From the NCBI RefSeq assembly GCF_000337795.1, contig NZ_AOLP01000001.1, positions 186,001 through 250,000 of the forward strand: a DNA stretch of 64,000 nucleotides. Reading direction: 5' to 3'. Source of the DNA: Haloferax denitrificans ATCC 35960. GTDB lineage: Archaea; Halobacteriota; Halobacteria; Halobacteriales; Haloferacaceae. Below are positions 51,430 to 60,360 of the stretch, in pieces (position 1 is the stretch's first letter; every line of letters begins with the position of its first letter). Position numbers and translations under genes: made by a program. The notes beneath the pieces are model-generated. The model worked only from the letters and a program-made list of their open reading frames with translations, had not been told where the DNA came from and did no database searches.

Positions 51430-52062
51430 ATGGAACGACGTACCTTCCTGAAGAGCGTCGCCGCGACGGGAGCCCTCCTCACCACCGCCGGTTGTATGGG
51501 CGGTGGCTCCGAGTCACAGCCGACCTCGGGTAACGAGACGGGTAACGGCACCGCCGGGGAAACGACGACCGAGGCCGAGCCGGCCGAGGTTCCCGACCCC
51601 GAGCTCGCCTTCCGCACGAACGGCGGCGTCCTCCGCGTCGTCCACATGGGCGGCGAGAAAATCACCGACGAGTCGACGAGCGAGGTCTACGTCACCGTCG
51701 ACGACGAGCGCACCGCGACGTGGGTCGCCGACGACGAGGAGAGTCAGGAGTACCCCGTCTCGGTCGGTAACTTCCTCGAAATCGAGTCCGCCGAGAGCGA
51801 CTCGACGGTCGAGGTCGTTTGGGTCGGTCGCGCGGGAACCGAGGAAGTCCTCGCGACCCGCGAGCCGACCGAGGGGACCGCGACCACCACCGCGACCGAG
51901 GAGACGACCACGACCACGACGTCCAACGAGACGGTCACCGAGACGACCACGACGACTGCGAACGAGACGACCACGACGTCCAACGAAACCGCGACCGCGA
52001 CGGCTACCGAGACGACGACCAACGAGACGACCACGTCGTCCGGCAACGAGACCAGCAACTAA
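51430..52062 (+). CDS. Tat lipoprotein with Thr-rich C-terminal tail
   Basis: 210 aa. The Tat motif ERRTFLKSV with lipobox TTAGC (Cys22) marks a lipid-anchored exported protein. A compact beta domain (about 58-145, RTNGGVLRVVHMGGEKITDE, VEVVWVGRAGTEEVLATR) is followed by a C-terminal Thr/Glu/Asn repeat (about 150-210) likely to be O-glycosylated (inference). The start has a TATA-like acatatatag about 27 nt upstream. The beta domain resembles archaellin- or pilin-like DUF1628/type IV pilin N-terminal segments, but this is weak. Confidence 0.75.
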   Translation: MERRTFLKSVAATGALLTTAGCMGGGSESQPTSGNETGNGTAGETTTEAEPAEVPDPELAFRTNGGVLRVVHMGGEKITDESTSEVYVTVDDERTATWVADDEESQEYPVSVGNFLEIESAESDSTVEVVWVGRAGTEEVLATREPTEGTATTTATEETTTTTTSNETVTETTTTTANETTTTSNETATATATETTTNETTTSSGNETSN

Positions 52063-52202
52063 CCACGACGGCCGACGCGGACGCCGGCGTCGGACGCGCC
52101 GGGACTTTTTTCGACTGGAGGCGGTTCGTATTCGCGCTGTCGCACTCGGAGCGACGCGGATGTGGGACCGACCACCCCTGCGGAGTCGGCGGCGGAGCCG
52201 GC

Positions 52203-53180
52203 TCAGTCGTCGGCCGGGAGGGTGTCGGGGTCGGTCGCCGGGTCGGACGTGTCGAGGCCGGCGCGGACGCCGAGGCGGCGACCCAGCGGGCCGAGCGCGT
52301 CGCGCTTCATGAACGCGAAGCCGAGGAGGATAAGCGCGAAGCCGGCGACGGTGACGGGGCCGAGGCGCTCGCCGAGGAACGCCCAGCCGGAGACGGCGGC
52401 GACGACCGGCGTGACGTAGTTGACGAGGCTGATTTCGACCGCGCCGATGCGGTCGAGCAAGACGAAGTAGGCGATGAAGCCGACGGCGCTACACAGCACG
52501 GCCAAAAACAGGAGCGCGGCGACGACAAGCGGCGACCACGCCACGCTCGCGAGGCCGGATTCGCCGAGGACGGGACTCGTGACGTGGAGCATGCCCGCGC
52601 CGAGGAGCATCATCCACGCCTGCATGGGGACGACCGGCGGGTTCCCGGGCAGTCGCTTGACGAGCACCGAGCCGAACGCCCACGCCGCGGCGGCGAGAAA
52701 CAGCAGGACGACGCCGAGCAGTTGGCCGCCAACCGACCCCGAGGCGAGGGCGATGAGTACCGTTCCGGCCAACCCCAGCAGGACGCCGAGGAAGCCGAAC
52801 GCGTCGAGGCGCTCGTCGGGGAGCATCGGCCACGCGAAAAGCGGCGTGAGGACGGGTGCGAGGCTGATGACGATGGCCGAGACGCCGCTCGTCACGTACC
52901 GCTGGCCGGAGAACAGAAGCGAGAAGTGCGCGCCGATGAGGAGCGCGCCGCCGACGAAGACGACGACCCACTCGTCGCGGCCGCGGGGCCGCCAGTCCTC
53001 CGCCGCGAGCAGGCCGTAGACGAACAGCACGACGCCGGCGACGTCGTACCGGAGGGCGGCGAACAGCACGGGCGGGAGGGCGTCGAGGCCGACCTCGATA
53101 GCCATGAAGGAGGTCCCCCAGAGGACCGCGATGGTCGCGAACAGTGCGAGCGTCCGATTCGTTTGCGTATTGATAGACAC
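52203..53180 (-). CDS. EamA/DMT-type transporter
   Basis: 325 aa from the GTG at 53180 (VSINTQTNRTLALFATIAVL). Ten hydrophobic segments in two EamA halves: IAVLWGTSFMAIEVGLDALP and WAFGSVLVKRLPGNPP begin the halves, and AVEISLVNYVTPVVAAVSGW precedes the end, as in drug/metabolite exporters. The C-terminus is acidic. The substrate is unknown. The frame is open upstream to 53264, but the region there has the promoter-like sequence gggtttacgg. Confidence 0.82.
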   Translation of the reverse strand: MSINTQTNRTLALFATIAVLWGTSFMAIEVGLDALPPVLFAALRYDVAGVVLFVYGLLAAEDWRPRGRDEWVVVFVGGALLIGAHFSLLFSGQRYVTSGVSAIVISLAPVLTPLFAWPMLPDERLDAFGFLGVLLGLAGTVLIALASGSVGGQLLGVVLLFLAAAAWAFGSVLVKRLPGNPPVVPMQAWMMLLGAGMLHVTSPVLGESGLASVAWSPLVVAALLFLAVLCSAVGFIAYFVLLDRIGAVEISLVNYVTPVVAAVSGWAFLGERLGPVTVAGFALILLGFAFMKRDALGPLGRRLGVRAGLDTSDPATDPDTLPADD

Positions 53181-53428
53181 GAGATATCGACCGTAAACCC
53201 AGGTGTTGAAGCGGCTACCACGCCGCCGTACATCAAATTTCTCGGAGCCGAGATAGCACTCCACTCGGGTCGTGTTGACAAACGTCTCAGTTCGACTGAA
53301 CGTCGGCGAGACCGTCGAGGACGACGGGTCGCCGCGGCGGCGACGCGACGACTGCGGCGGCGAGTCGGTGAGCCGGCGACCCGGCGAACAAAGTAAGCTA
53401 GTTACGCGCGCCCCGATAGAGACCGACC

Positions 53429-54712
53429 ATGAGCATCCTTGAGGACGCGCGAGCGCTCGCGGAGAGCGGGCCGGTCTGCGACGCCTGTCTGGGCCGGGCC
53501 TTCGCCGAGCGCAGTTTCGGGCTGACGAACGCCGAGCGGGGCAAGTCGCTCCGGGTCGCCGCCGCCCTCGACGACGACGAACCGTACGAGGCCGTCGACA
53601 CCGAGGACTGCTGGGTCTGCGAGGGGGCCTGCGCCGAGTTCGACGACTGGGCGGAACGCTGTGCAGAGGCCATCGAGGACGTCGAGGTCGAGACGTATCA
53701 GGTCGGCACCCGCGCGCCGCCGCTCGTCGAGGAGAACGAACTGCTCCTCCGCGAGGGCGCGGGCCTGCCCGAGGACGCCGGCGAACTGTTCAAATCCGAG
53801 TTCAACCGCGAGGTCGGAAAGCGCGTGGGGCGACTCACCGGCACCGAGGTCGACTTCACCCGACCCGACGTGCAGTTCCTCCTCGACATCGAGGCCGACA
53901 CCGTCGAGGCGCAACTCAACTCCGCGTTCGTCTACGGGCGCTACCGGAAGCTCGCCCGCGACATCCCGCAGACCGAGTGGCCCTGCCGCGAGTGCGACGG
54001 CTCGGGCTACAAGGGCAAAGAGCCGTGCGACTACTGCGGCGGTTCCGGCTACCTCTACGAGGACAGCGTCGAGGGCTTCGTCGCCCCCGTCGTGACGGAC
54101 GTGATGGACGGGGTCGACGCGAAGTTCCACGGCGCGGGCCGCGAGGACGTGGACGCCCTCATGCTCGGGACGGGCCGGCCGTTCGTGGTCGAAATCATGG
54201 AACCGCGTCGCCGCACCATCGACGTCGAACAGCTCGAAGGCGACATCAACGCGATGGCCGACGGCGAAATCGAAGTCGAGGGGCTTCGACTCGCCACCTA
54301 CGACATGGTCGAGCGCGTGAAGAAACTCGACGCGAGCAAGGAGTACCGCGCCGCCGTCGAGTTCGACGACGACGTGACCGACGGGGAGTTGCAGGCCGCG
54401 CTGGACGAACTCACCGGCGCGACCATCGAGCAGTACACCCCCCACCGCGTCGACCACCGCCGCGCGAGCATCACCCGCACCCGCCACGTCTACGACGCCA
54501 CCGGCGACCTCGAAGACGCGCGCCACGCGACCGTCGAAATCCACGGCGAGGGCGGCCTCTACATCAAGGAACTCATCTCCGGTGACGAGGGCCGAACCAA
54601 CCCGAGCCTCGCCGGCATCCTCGACACGGGCGCGGTCGTCACCGCGCTCGACGTCATCGCGGTCGAAGGCGAGGACGAACCGTTCGAGGACGACGAGTTC
54701 TTCAAGGACTGA
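53429..54712 (+). CDS. pus10: tRNA pseudouridine(54/55) synthase Pus10
   Basis: 427 aa. Pus10 isomerises U54 and U55 in the T-loop of archaeal tRNA. The N-terminal THUMP-type zinc domain has CDAC (C17, C20) and CWVC (C61, C64). The catalytic domain has GREDVDALMLGTGRPFVVEI with Asp240 as the active residue. A second, DnaJ-like zinc element, CRECDGSGYKG and CDYCGGSG (C186, C189, C200, C203), is inserted just before the catalytic domain. The start at 53429 gives the usual N-terminus MSILEDARALAESGPVCDAC. It supplies the pseudouridine 54 used by TrmY. Confidence 0.93.
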   Translation: MSILEDARALAESGPVCDACLGRAFAERSFGLTNAERGKSLRVAAALDDDEPYEAVDTEDCWVCEGACAEFDDWAERCAEAIEDVEVETYQVGTRAPPLVEENELLLREGAGLPEDAGELFKSEFNREVGKRVGRLTGTEVDFTRPDVQFLLDIEADTVEAQLNSAFVYGRYRKLARDIPQTEWPCRECDGSGYKGKEPCDYCGGSGYLYEDSVEGFVAPVVTDVMDGVDAKFHGAGREDVDALMLGTGRPFVVEIMEPRRRTIDVEQLEGDINAMADGEIEVEGLRLATYDMVERVKKLDASKEYRAAVEFDDDVTDGELQAALDELTGATIEQYTPHRVDHRRASITRTRHVYDATGDLEDARHATVEIHGEGGLYIKELISGDEGRTNPSLAGILDTGAVVTALDVIAVEGEDEPFEDDEFFKD

Positions 54713-54730
54713 GTCGAGACCCCGGCGAGC

Positions 54731-54770
54731 GTCGGCCGGCGTCGGCCGGCGTCGGCCGGCGTCGGCTGGC
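54731..54770. repeat. 10-bp tandem repeat (gtcggccggc)n
   Basis: Four consecutive copies (three identical plus gtcggctggc) lie between the stop of pus10 and the start of rnhB. Each unit contains an inverted ggcc core, so the repeat could form a run of GC-rich hairpins, possibly a terminator. Slippage would change its length. Confidence 0.8.
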
Positions 54771-54820
54771 GTCATCGCGGACCGCAACCTCTAATTCTCC
54801 GCCCCAAGACCCGACCAGAT

Positions 54821-55468
54821 ATGCACGTCGGCGTCGACGAAGCCGGAAAGGGACCCGTGTTGGGTCCGATGGTCGCCGCGGCGGTCCGGGCGGACCCCGA
54901 CGCCCTCCCGGAGGGAATCGCCGATTCGAAGCGACTCAGCCCCGAGCGGCGCGCGGAACTCGCCGCGAAACTCCGGGAGCGCGACGACGTCGAAGTCGGC
55001 GTCGCGTTCGTCGAACCAGAGACCATCGACGACCCCGAGACGGACATGAACCTCCTGACCGTCCGTGCGCAGGTCGAAGCGGCCGCCGAAGTCGCCGTCG
55101 ACGCCGACGAACTCGTCTGCGACGCGGGCGACGTGAGCGAGTCCAGATTCGGCCGTCGCGTCCGCGAGGGAGTCGCTGAGGCGGGCGTCTCGGTCGAGGT
55201 CCACGCCCAGCACCGCGCGGACGACGAACACGCCATCGTCGGCGCGGCGAGCATCGTGGCGAAGGTCGAACGCGACCGGCGGGTCGAAGCGCTCGCCGCG
55301 GAGTACGGCGAGGTGGGGAGCGGCTACCCGAGCGACGGGACGACCCGGAAATTCCTGCGGGAGTACGTCCGCGAACACGGCATCCTCCCGGACTGCGCGC
55401 GGAAGTCGTGGTCGACCTGCGCCGACCTCATGGCCGCGCACGAACAGTCGTCGCTGGGGGATTTCTGA
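54821..55468 (+). CDS. rnhB: Ribonuclease HII
   Basis: 215 aa. It cleaves RNA in RNA-DNA hybrids and removes single ribonucleotides from DNA. The active-site motif GVDEAGKGPVLGPM (Asp6, Glu7), DSKRLSPERR, CDAGDVSES (third acidic residue) and ASIVAKVERDRRVE with GSGYPSDG are all present. The length is normal. A TATA-like ctaattctc lies about 27 nt before the ATG. It is downstream of pus10, separated by a 10-bp tandem repeat. Confidence 0.95.
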   Translation: MHVGVDEAGKGPVLGPMVAAAVRADPDALPEGIADSKRLSPERRAELAAKLRERDDVEVGVAFVEPETIDDPETDMNLLTVRAQVEAAAEVAVDADELVCDAGDVSESRFGRRVREGVAEAGVSVEVHAQHRADDEHAIVGAASIVAKVERDRRVEALAAEYGEVGSGYPSDGTTRKFLREYVREHGILPDCARKSWSTCADLMAAHEQSSLGDF

Positions 55469-55537
55469 GGCGTCGCGGGACCGGCGCTCGAAAAAGTGGA
55501 GGGTCGGAGCGGTTCGAAAGCGAGTCGCGAGCGGGAC

Positions 55538-55768
55538 CTACCGCATCTCGGCGAGCGCGACGTACCCGCCTTCCTGCGCGGAGAGCCACGTCGTCAGCAA
55601 CTCGTCTTCGGAGAGTCCTGCGGGGAAGATGGTGCACTCGTCAGGTGCGTCGTCGTACGGGGCGACGATGGCGACGAACTCCTCGTCGTCGCCGGCGGAC
55701 CGCCGCGAGGCGTCCGGCCGGGTCGTCGTCGCGTCCGTGTCATCGTGTCGAAGTGGCGTGTCGTCCAT
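55538..55768 (-). CDS. Small acidic protein (76 aa), DUF7511-like
   Basis: MDDTPLRHDDTDATTTRPDA then GDDEEFVAIVAPYDDAPDEC and TIFPAGLSEDELLTTWLSAQ. The C-terminal half looks like a small conserved haloarchaeal domain; the N-terminal 25 residues are disordered. The start at 55768 follows a TATA-like ggtaatcac by about 27 nt. It is probably soluble. Function unknown. It lies between rnhB and the sec genes. Confidence 0.65.
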   Translation of the reverse strand: MDDTPLRHDDTDATTTRPDASRRSAGDDEEFVAIVAPYDDAPDECTIFPAGLSEDELLTTWLSAQEGGYVALAEMR

Positions 55769-56059
55769 GAGTGGAGTGCGTGCACCGTGATTACCGACGG
55801 GCGGCGGTTGCTTGGTTGCCGCTTCAAGCAGTATTTTATAGGCAGTCTATATGATTCTATCGGCGAATTCCCCCCGGTGGGGACGAGCGAAATCGCCGCA
55901 GTCTGTCGATTCTGAAATAGGGAACGTCCGAGAGCGTCGGAGTGCTATCAACTGCGAGAATCGCGTGAACGGGCCGAGCGGCGAGCGCGCCGACTCGTGA
56001 GACACGAATCGGAGCGGCGAACGAAAAGGGAACGCGCGTCGGCCGAAGCGGGGTCGGCC

Positions 56060-57634
56060 TCAGCGGTCCTCGGTCAGGAGGAGTCGGAGGATGTCACCGT
56101 ACGCCGGGCGGGTGACGAGCACGCCGACGATGACGCCGAGGATGGTGAAGATGGCGAAGCCCTGGAGGTCGCCGAGCGAGAGCACGGCGAGCGGACTCAT
56201 GGCGATGATGGTCGTCGCGGCGGCCGCGCCGATGACCCAGAAGGCCCGGCGGAACCGCGACTGGAAGACCTTCCGCGAGGTCACGGAGCCTTCGGCCATC
56301 ACCTCGTCGGCGATGATGATGAGGTCGTCCACCCCGGTCCCGATGACGGCGATGAAGCCGGCGATGACCGAGAGGTCGAGCGGATAGCCGATTGCGGCGG
56401 CGAACCCGAGGAGGATGTACACCTCGGAGAGGCCGGTGACGACCATCGGCAGGGCGACCTGCGGTTTGCCGTAGCGGACGAAGACGACGCCGGCGACCGC
56501 GAGGACCGCGATGATACCCGTGATGAGCGAGTCGAACTTGAAGCTCTCACCCTGACTCGGGGAGATGTACGACGAGGTGCCGCTGTCCTCGCCCGAGAGG
56601 TCGAGGCTGGCCGGGAGCGCGCCGGCGCGGAGGTTGATGGCGATTTCCTGTGCCTCGGAGGTGTTGCGCGTCTGGAGCTGGAAGCTCGGCGCGTCGGCCC
56701 ACTCGCCGGCCCGCATGGTGTCTGCGAGCCCGCCGCTCATGCCGAAGGCGTTGACGACCTCGCCGTTGACGACGAGCAGGAGACAGCCCTCGGTCGTGTT
56801 CCGGCCGCCGTCTTCCATGTAGGTACACCGCGTCCCGCCGGGTTGGGCGAGGCCGGTGTCCTGAACCGCCGTCTGGAACTCCGACGCGGGCTCGTCGCGG
56901 ACGGAGACGGGGACGAACGCCCCGCTTCCCGTCTGGGACTCCTGTGCGGTCCCGATGGAGGTGAAGTCGGCCTGCGTCAGGACGGCCTCGCGCGTCTCGT
57001 AGGTCCGCGACCCGTTGTCCGTGCCGGTCGGGTAGTAGATGTCTATCTGGACCGTCCCGCGCTCGCCGACGAGGTCGACGACGTCGGACTGGTCGCGGTT
57101 CGGGACCTCGACGAGGATGAAGTGCTCGCCCGTCGCCGTGGTCACCTGCTGGACCGTCCCGCCGGAGAGACCGGCCTCGTTGATTTTCGACTGGAGGACG
57201 CGGACCGTCTCCTCGCGGGTCGTCGCGGTGACGCCGTCTCTGACCTCGCCGTGGCCGTAGCCAGCGGCGTCGAGCGCGGCGCTCAGGTCGTCGGTCGTGA
57301 CGTTCTCGATGGTCGCTTCGACCGTGTTGGACTCCGCGCCCGTGCGGGCGATGACGTCCGCGGCGTCGGCGCCCGCTATCTGGGCGGCGACCTGCCGTTC
57401 GACGACGCGCTCGGAGTCGCCGTTGAACTGGACGTCCTCAGCCGTGACGCCGACGAGCGGCGCGCGGATGCGCGTCCCGCCGTCGAGTTGGAGGCCGAAC
57501 TGGAGGTTCGTCGCGCTGTTGTCCTCGCCGATTGCGGACTGGTTCCCCATCGTCGGCGAGAAGAGGGCGAACGTCGAAAACAGGATGGCCACGACGAGGA
57601 AGATGACCCGCCAGTTGTCGCGGAGCGTGCTCAT
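56060..57634 (-). CDS. secD: Protein translocase subunit SecD
   Basis: 524 aa. SecD and SecF form a membrane complex that assists Sec-dependent export. SecD has one N-terminal membrane segment, a large extracytoplasmic domain (about 35-345; LQFGLQLDGGTRIRAPLVGV is the conserved D1 motif) and five C-terminal segments. The motif FVRYGKPQVALPMVVTGLSE and ATTIIAMSPLAVLSLGDLQG are typical. Its first 4 nt overlap the end of secF, so the two are translated together. Confidence 0.93.
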   Translation of the reverse strand: MSTLRDNWRVIFLVVAILFSTFALFSPTMGNQSAIGEDNSATNLQFGLQLDGGTRIRAPLVGVTAEDVQFNGDSERVVERQVAAQIAGADAADVIARTGAESNTVEATIENVTTDDLSAALDAAGYGHGEVRDGVTATTREETVRVLQSKINEAGLSGGTVQQVTTATGEHFILVEVPNRDQSDVVDLVGERGTVQIDIYYPTGTDNGSRTYETREAVLTQADFTSIGTAQESQTGSGAFVPVSVRDEPASEFQTAVQDTGLAQPGGTRCTYMEDGGRNTTEGCLLLVVNGEVVNAFGMSGGLADTMRAGEWADAPSFQLQTRNTSEAQEIAINLRAGALPASLDLSGEDSGTSSYISPSQGESFKFDSLITGIIAVLAVAGVVFVRYGKPQVALPMVVTGLSEVYILLGFAAAIGYPLDLSVIAGFIAVIGTGVDDLIIIADEVMAEGSVTSRKVFQSRFRRAFWVIGAAAATTIIAMSPLAVLSLGDLQGFAIFTILGVIVGVLVTRPAYGDILRLLLTEDR

Positions 57635-58494
57635 CGGGCCACCCCCTCGAACTTGTACCAGCGAAGGAGGGTCACGTTCAGCATGTAGGTGTTCATCAGG
57701 TCGGCGGTGAGGCCGAACACGAGGACCGTGCCGATGGCGGCGAGCAGTTGGATTCCGAACAGCGTCGCCGTGATGGTCATGACGATCATCGCCGCGATGG
57801 ACGTGAGCGTCATGGTCACGCCGGTCCGCATGGCGCGCGCGGTCGACTCGTAGAAGTCACCGGAGCGCCGGAGGACGTGGTTGTTCAGGAGGATGTCCGA
57901 GTCCACCGAGTACCCGATGAGCATCAGGAGGGCCGCGACGGTCCCCAGCGACAGTTCGATGCCGAAGAGGTTCATCAGCGCCACCGGGATGACGATGTCG
58001 GAGAACGCCGAGAGGACGACCGCGATGGAGGGGACAAAGGAGCGGAACATGGCGAACACGAGGACGCTCATGCCCGCGAAGGCGACCGCGAGGCCGCCGA
58101 GCGCGAGCAGTTGCGTCTCGCCGCCGAAGTTGGCCGACACGGCGTCGATAGACCGGACTTCGAAGCCGGCGTCCTCGGCCTGCGTCTGGAGTTCGGTCGA
58201 CGTCGCGCTCCCCGACTGGAACGTCACGACGTAGGTTCCGTCGGCCGCGACGGAGCGAATCGACTCGGGCTGGCTGTCGAAGGCCGCCGTGACCTCGCTT
58301 TGCGGGGCATCCGTTGCGATGCGGAGTTCGGTACCGCCGGTGAAGTCGACGCCCGGATTCACCGGCGCACCAGTCGCGACGTACCACCCTCCGATGACCA
58401 GTAGGGCCACCGCGAGGACCGCGAGGGGGACGGCCGCGAGTTGGCGATTCGTGTACCGGGTGTAGTCTACCTCCGGTACCGTAAACTCAACCAT
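57631..58494 (-). CDS. secF: Protein translocase subunit SecF
   Basis: 287 aa from the ATG at 58494 (MVEFTVPEVDYTRYTNRQLA). One N-terminal membrane segment, VNPGVDFTGGTELRI (conserved DFTGG), an extracytoplasmic domain, and five C-terminal segments with LLMLIGYSVDSDILLNNHVL and SIAAMIVMTITATLFGIQLL. It precedes secD with a 4-nt overlap. A TATA-like ccttattcc lies about 27 nt upstream. The frame is open further upstream, but the family N-terminus begins here. Confidence 0.93.
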   Translation of the reverse strand: MVEFTVPEVDYTRYTNRQLAAVPLAVLAVALLVIGGWYVATGAPVNPGVDFTGGTELRIATDAPQSEVTAAFDSQPESIRSVAADGTYVVTFQSGSATSTELQTQAEDAGFEVRSIDAVSANFGGETQLLALGGLAVAFAGMSVLVFAMFRSFVPSIAVVLSAFSDIVIPVALMNLFGIELSLGTVAALLMLIGYSVDSDILLNNHVLRRSGDFYESTARAMRTGVTMTLTSIAAMIVMTITATLFGIQLLAAIGTVLVFGLTADLMNTYMLNVTLLRWYKFEGVAR

Positions 58495-58621
58495 GGGTTG
58501 CGGTCCTGAGCGGTGCGGAATAAGGTTTCTTATCCGCGGACGGTCTCGGCCGCGGCGCGGTCTGGCGAGCGCCCGGCGAACCCGCGACAGGCCCATAGTC
58601 GTTGGCCGACAATCGTGAACT

Positions 58622-58963
58622 ATGACGACCGAACCGACGGCGACCCGCGTGGTCGTCTCCTTCCCCGACGAACTCAGCGCGTGGGGCCGCGACCAGCTGA
58701 CCACGGACCATTTCGTGACCTACCTGCGGCGGGTCCACGAGGACGCCGCGCCGGGCGACGAGTGGGAGGAGTTCCTCGACGTGGGCTGTTGCGGCGACGC
58801 GCTGACGCTGACGCTCCGCGTGGAGGAACTCGACCCGGCGGACGCGACCCACGTCGGCGAGGGGACGGCAGTCGAGTTCGTCGAGCGCGAGGGGAGCGTC
58901 CACGGCGGGTGGTGCGTCCAGAGCGCGGACGGGCCCGTCTCCTCGACCGGAAAACAGCGGTAG
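58622..58963 (+). CDS. Hypothetical haloarchaeal protein (113 aa)
   Basis: MTTEPTATRVVVSFPDELSA then WGRDQLTTDHFVTYLRRVHE, WEEFLDVGCCGDALTLTLRV and a final VHGGWCVQSADGP. It has a Cys pair (GCCGD) and an alpha/beta composition. No signal peptide or membrane helix. It is divergent from secF with 127 nt between starts. The family is not recognised. Confidence 0.65.
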   Translation: MTTEPTATRVVVSFPDELSAWGRDQLTTDHFVTYLRRVHEDAAPGDEWEEFLDVGCCGDALTLTLRVEELDPADATHVGEGTAVEFVEREGSVHGGWCVQSADGPVSSTGKQR

Positions 58964-59000
58964 GAACGCGAGACGGAAGCCGGGGTGAAAAAGCGCCCTG

Positions 59001-59492
59001 TCAGGGCATGTAGCGGACCGCGACGACGCCCGGTTGCGAGCGGATTTCGACGCGGTTCACGTCGAGTCTGGCGGCCCGCGAGAGCAGGCCCTCTCTGTCG
59101 TCGAGGATGTCGTCGACGGCCTGTTCGGTCATGTCGTCGGGGACCGACAGGACGTGAATCTCGCCGGTCCCGGCGCGTTCCTCGCGGACGAGTTCGCCGT
59201 CGGGGTTGTCGGCGGCGATGTCGCGGGAGTTCGTCGTCGGCGACTCGGTGGAGCGCTCGACGGAGACGGTCCAGCGCGACTCGACGTCGACGAGTTGCCA
59301 CGAGACGTTCATCGGCGGGTCGGGCGCGACGGTCCCGCGGACGGCTTCGTCCTCGGAGACGCCGGGGTTCGACGAGAGCGCGTGGACCTGCCCGGAGTGA
59401 ACGTCCTTCAGGACGGCCGACTCCTCGTCGGCGGCGGTGACGAGAAACGTTCCCGTTCGCTCGGACTCGGTCTCGGACTCGGACTCGGTCAT
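59001..59492 (-). CDS. DUF5812-type hypothetical protein
   Basis: 163 aa from the ATG at 59492. After a Ser/Glu-rich start (TESESETESERTGTFLVTAA), beta strands (SAVLKDVHSGQVHALSSNPG, VRGTVAPDPPMNVSWQLVDV) lead to IHVLSVPDDMTEQAVDDILD and VEIRSQPGVVAVRYMP. The layout matches a conserved haloarchaeal DUF5812-like family. The N-terminal SESETESE is coded by a hexanucleotide repeat. It converges on the preceding gene. Function unknown. Confidence 0.7.
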   Translation of the reverse strand: MTESESETESERTGTFLVTAADEESAVLKDVHSGQVHALSSNPGVSEDEAVRGTVAPDPPMNVSWQLVDVESRWTVSVERSTESPTTNSRDIAADNPDGELVREERAGTGEIHVLSVPDDMTEQAVDDILDDREGLLSRAARLDVNRVEIRSQPGVVAVRYMP

Positions 59493-59606
59493 CACCCGCT
59501 GTAAGCCACCGGGCCTTTTCCCCGTTTCGGGCGCTCACGACGGCGTGTGCCACCGACACTCACGGCGACGGTGGGCTTTTCTCGCGGCGCGCCGACGCGA
59601 CTGACG

Positions 59607-60233
59607 ATGCCCGCGCTCTGGCGGTTGACCCGGACCGAGACGGCCCGCCGCGTCTACGACGCGCTCAAGGCCCGCGGCCTCACGGCGACGCAGATGGACG
59701 AGTACGTCGCGGACGCCGACGCGGCGGACGCCGACCGCGACCCCCCGGCTGGCGTCGAGATTCGCGCGCTCGACCCCGAGGACGCCCGCCGGTTCGAGGC
59801 ACGCGACGACGCGTTTTCCGAGCTTCGAGACGACGAGACGGCGGTGTGCGCGTTCGACGCCGGAAGCGACGAGAGCGACGAGACGAACGGCGAAGCCGCG
59901 GACGCCGACCCCGTCGGCTACCTCTTTCTCGGCGACCCCGGCCTGACGTACCACATCCACCCGCTGGAGGCCGACGTGACCGTCCCCGGCGGCTACGTCC
60001 GCCGGGTGTTCGTCGCGCCCGAGGCGCGGAACCGCGGCATCGCCACCGCGCTCGTCTCGCGGGCCGTCGCCGTCGCCGGCGAGCGCGGGGCCGAGACGGT
60101 CCACGCGCTCGTCGCCCGCGACAACCGACCCTCGCAGTGGACCTTCGAGAGCGTCGGCTTCCGAGTCGCCCGGACCCGGGCGTACTACCGGGTCGGACCG
60201 TGGCGACGCCGACGCGTCAAACCGCGTTCATAG
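59607..60233 (+). CDS. GNAT family N-acetyltransferase
   Basis: 208 aa from the ATG at 59607. The C-terminal half has GYVRRVFVAPEARNRGIATA, the acetyl-CoA-binding R/Q-x-x-G-x-G/A region (ARNRGIA), and WTFESVGFRVARTRAYYRV. The N-terminal half (MPALWRLTRTETARRVYDAL) is helical. The acceptor is unknown. A TATA-like ggcttttc lies about 27 nt upstream. It is monocistronic. Confidence 0.82.
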   Translation: MPALWRLTRTETARRVYDALKARGLTATQMDEYVADADAADADRDPPAGVEIRALDPEDARRFEARDDAFSELRDDETAVCAFDAGSDESDETNGEAADADPVGYLFLGDPGLTYHIHPLEADVTVPGGYVRRVFVAPEARNRGIATALVSRAVAVAGERGAETVHALVARDNRPSQWTFESVGFRVARTRAYYRVGPWRRRRVKPRS

Positions 60234-60360
60234 CGGTACAGAGCGCTCAGTTCCGTCCCGAGCGCTCCGTTCGGGAACTTAGGTATATAGATATTTGTTT
60301 TATATATACTATAGCGGTTAAATTTATACTCAATCGGTCGAGTGTGTCGGACAGACAGGC

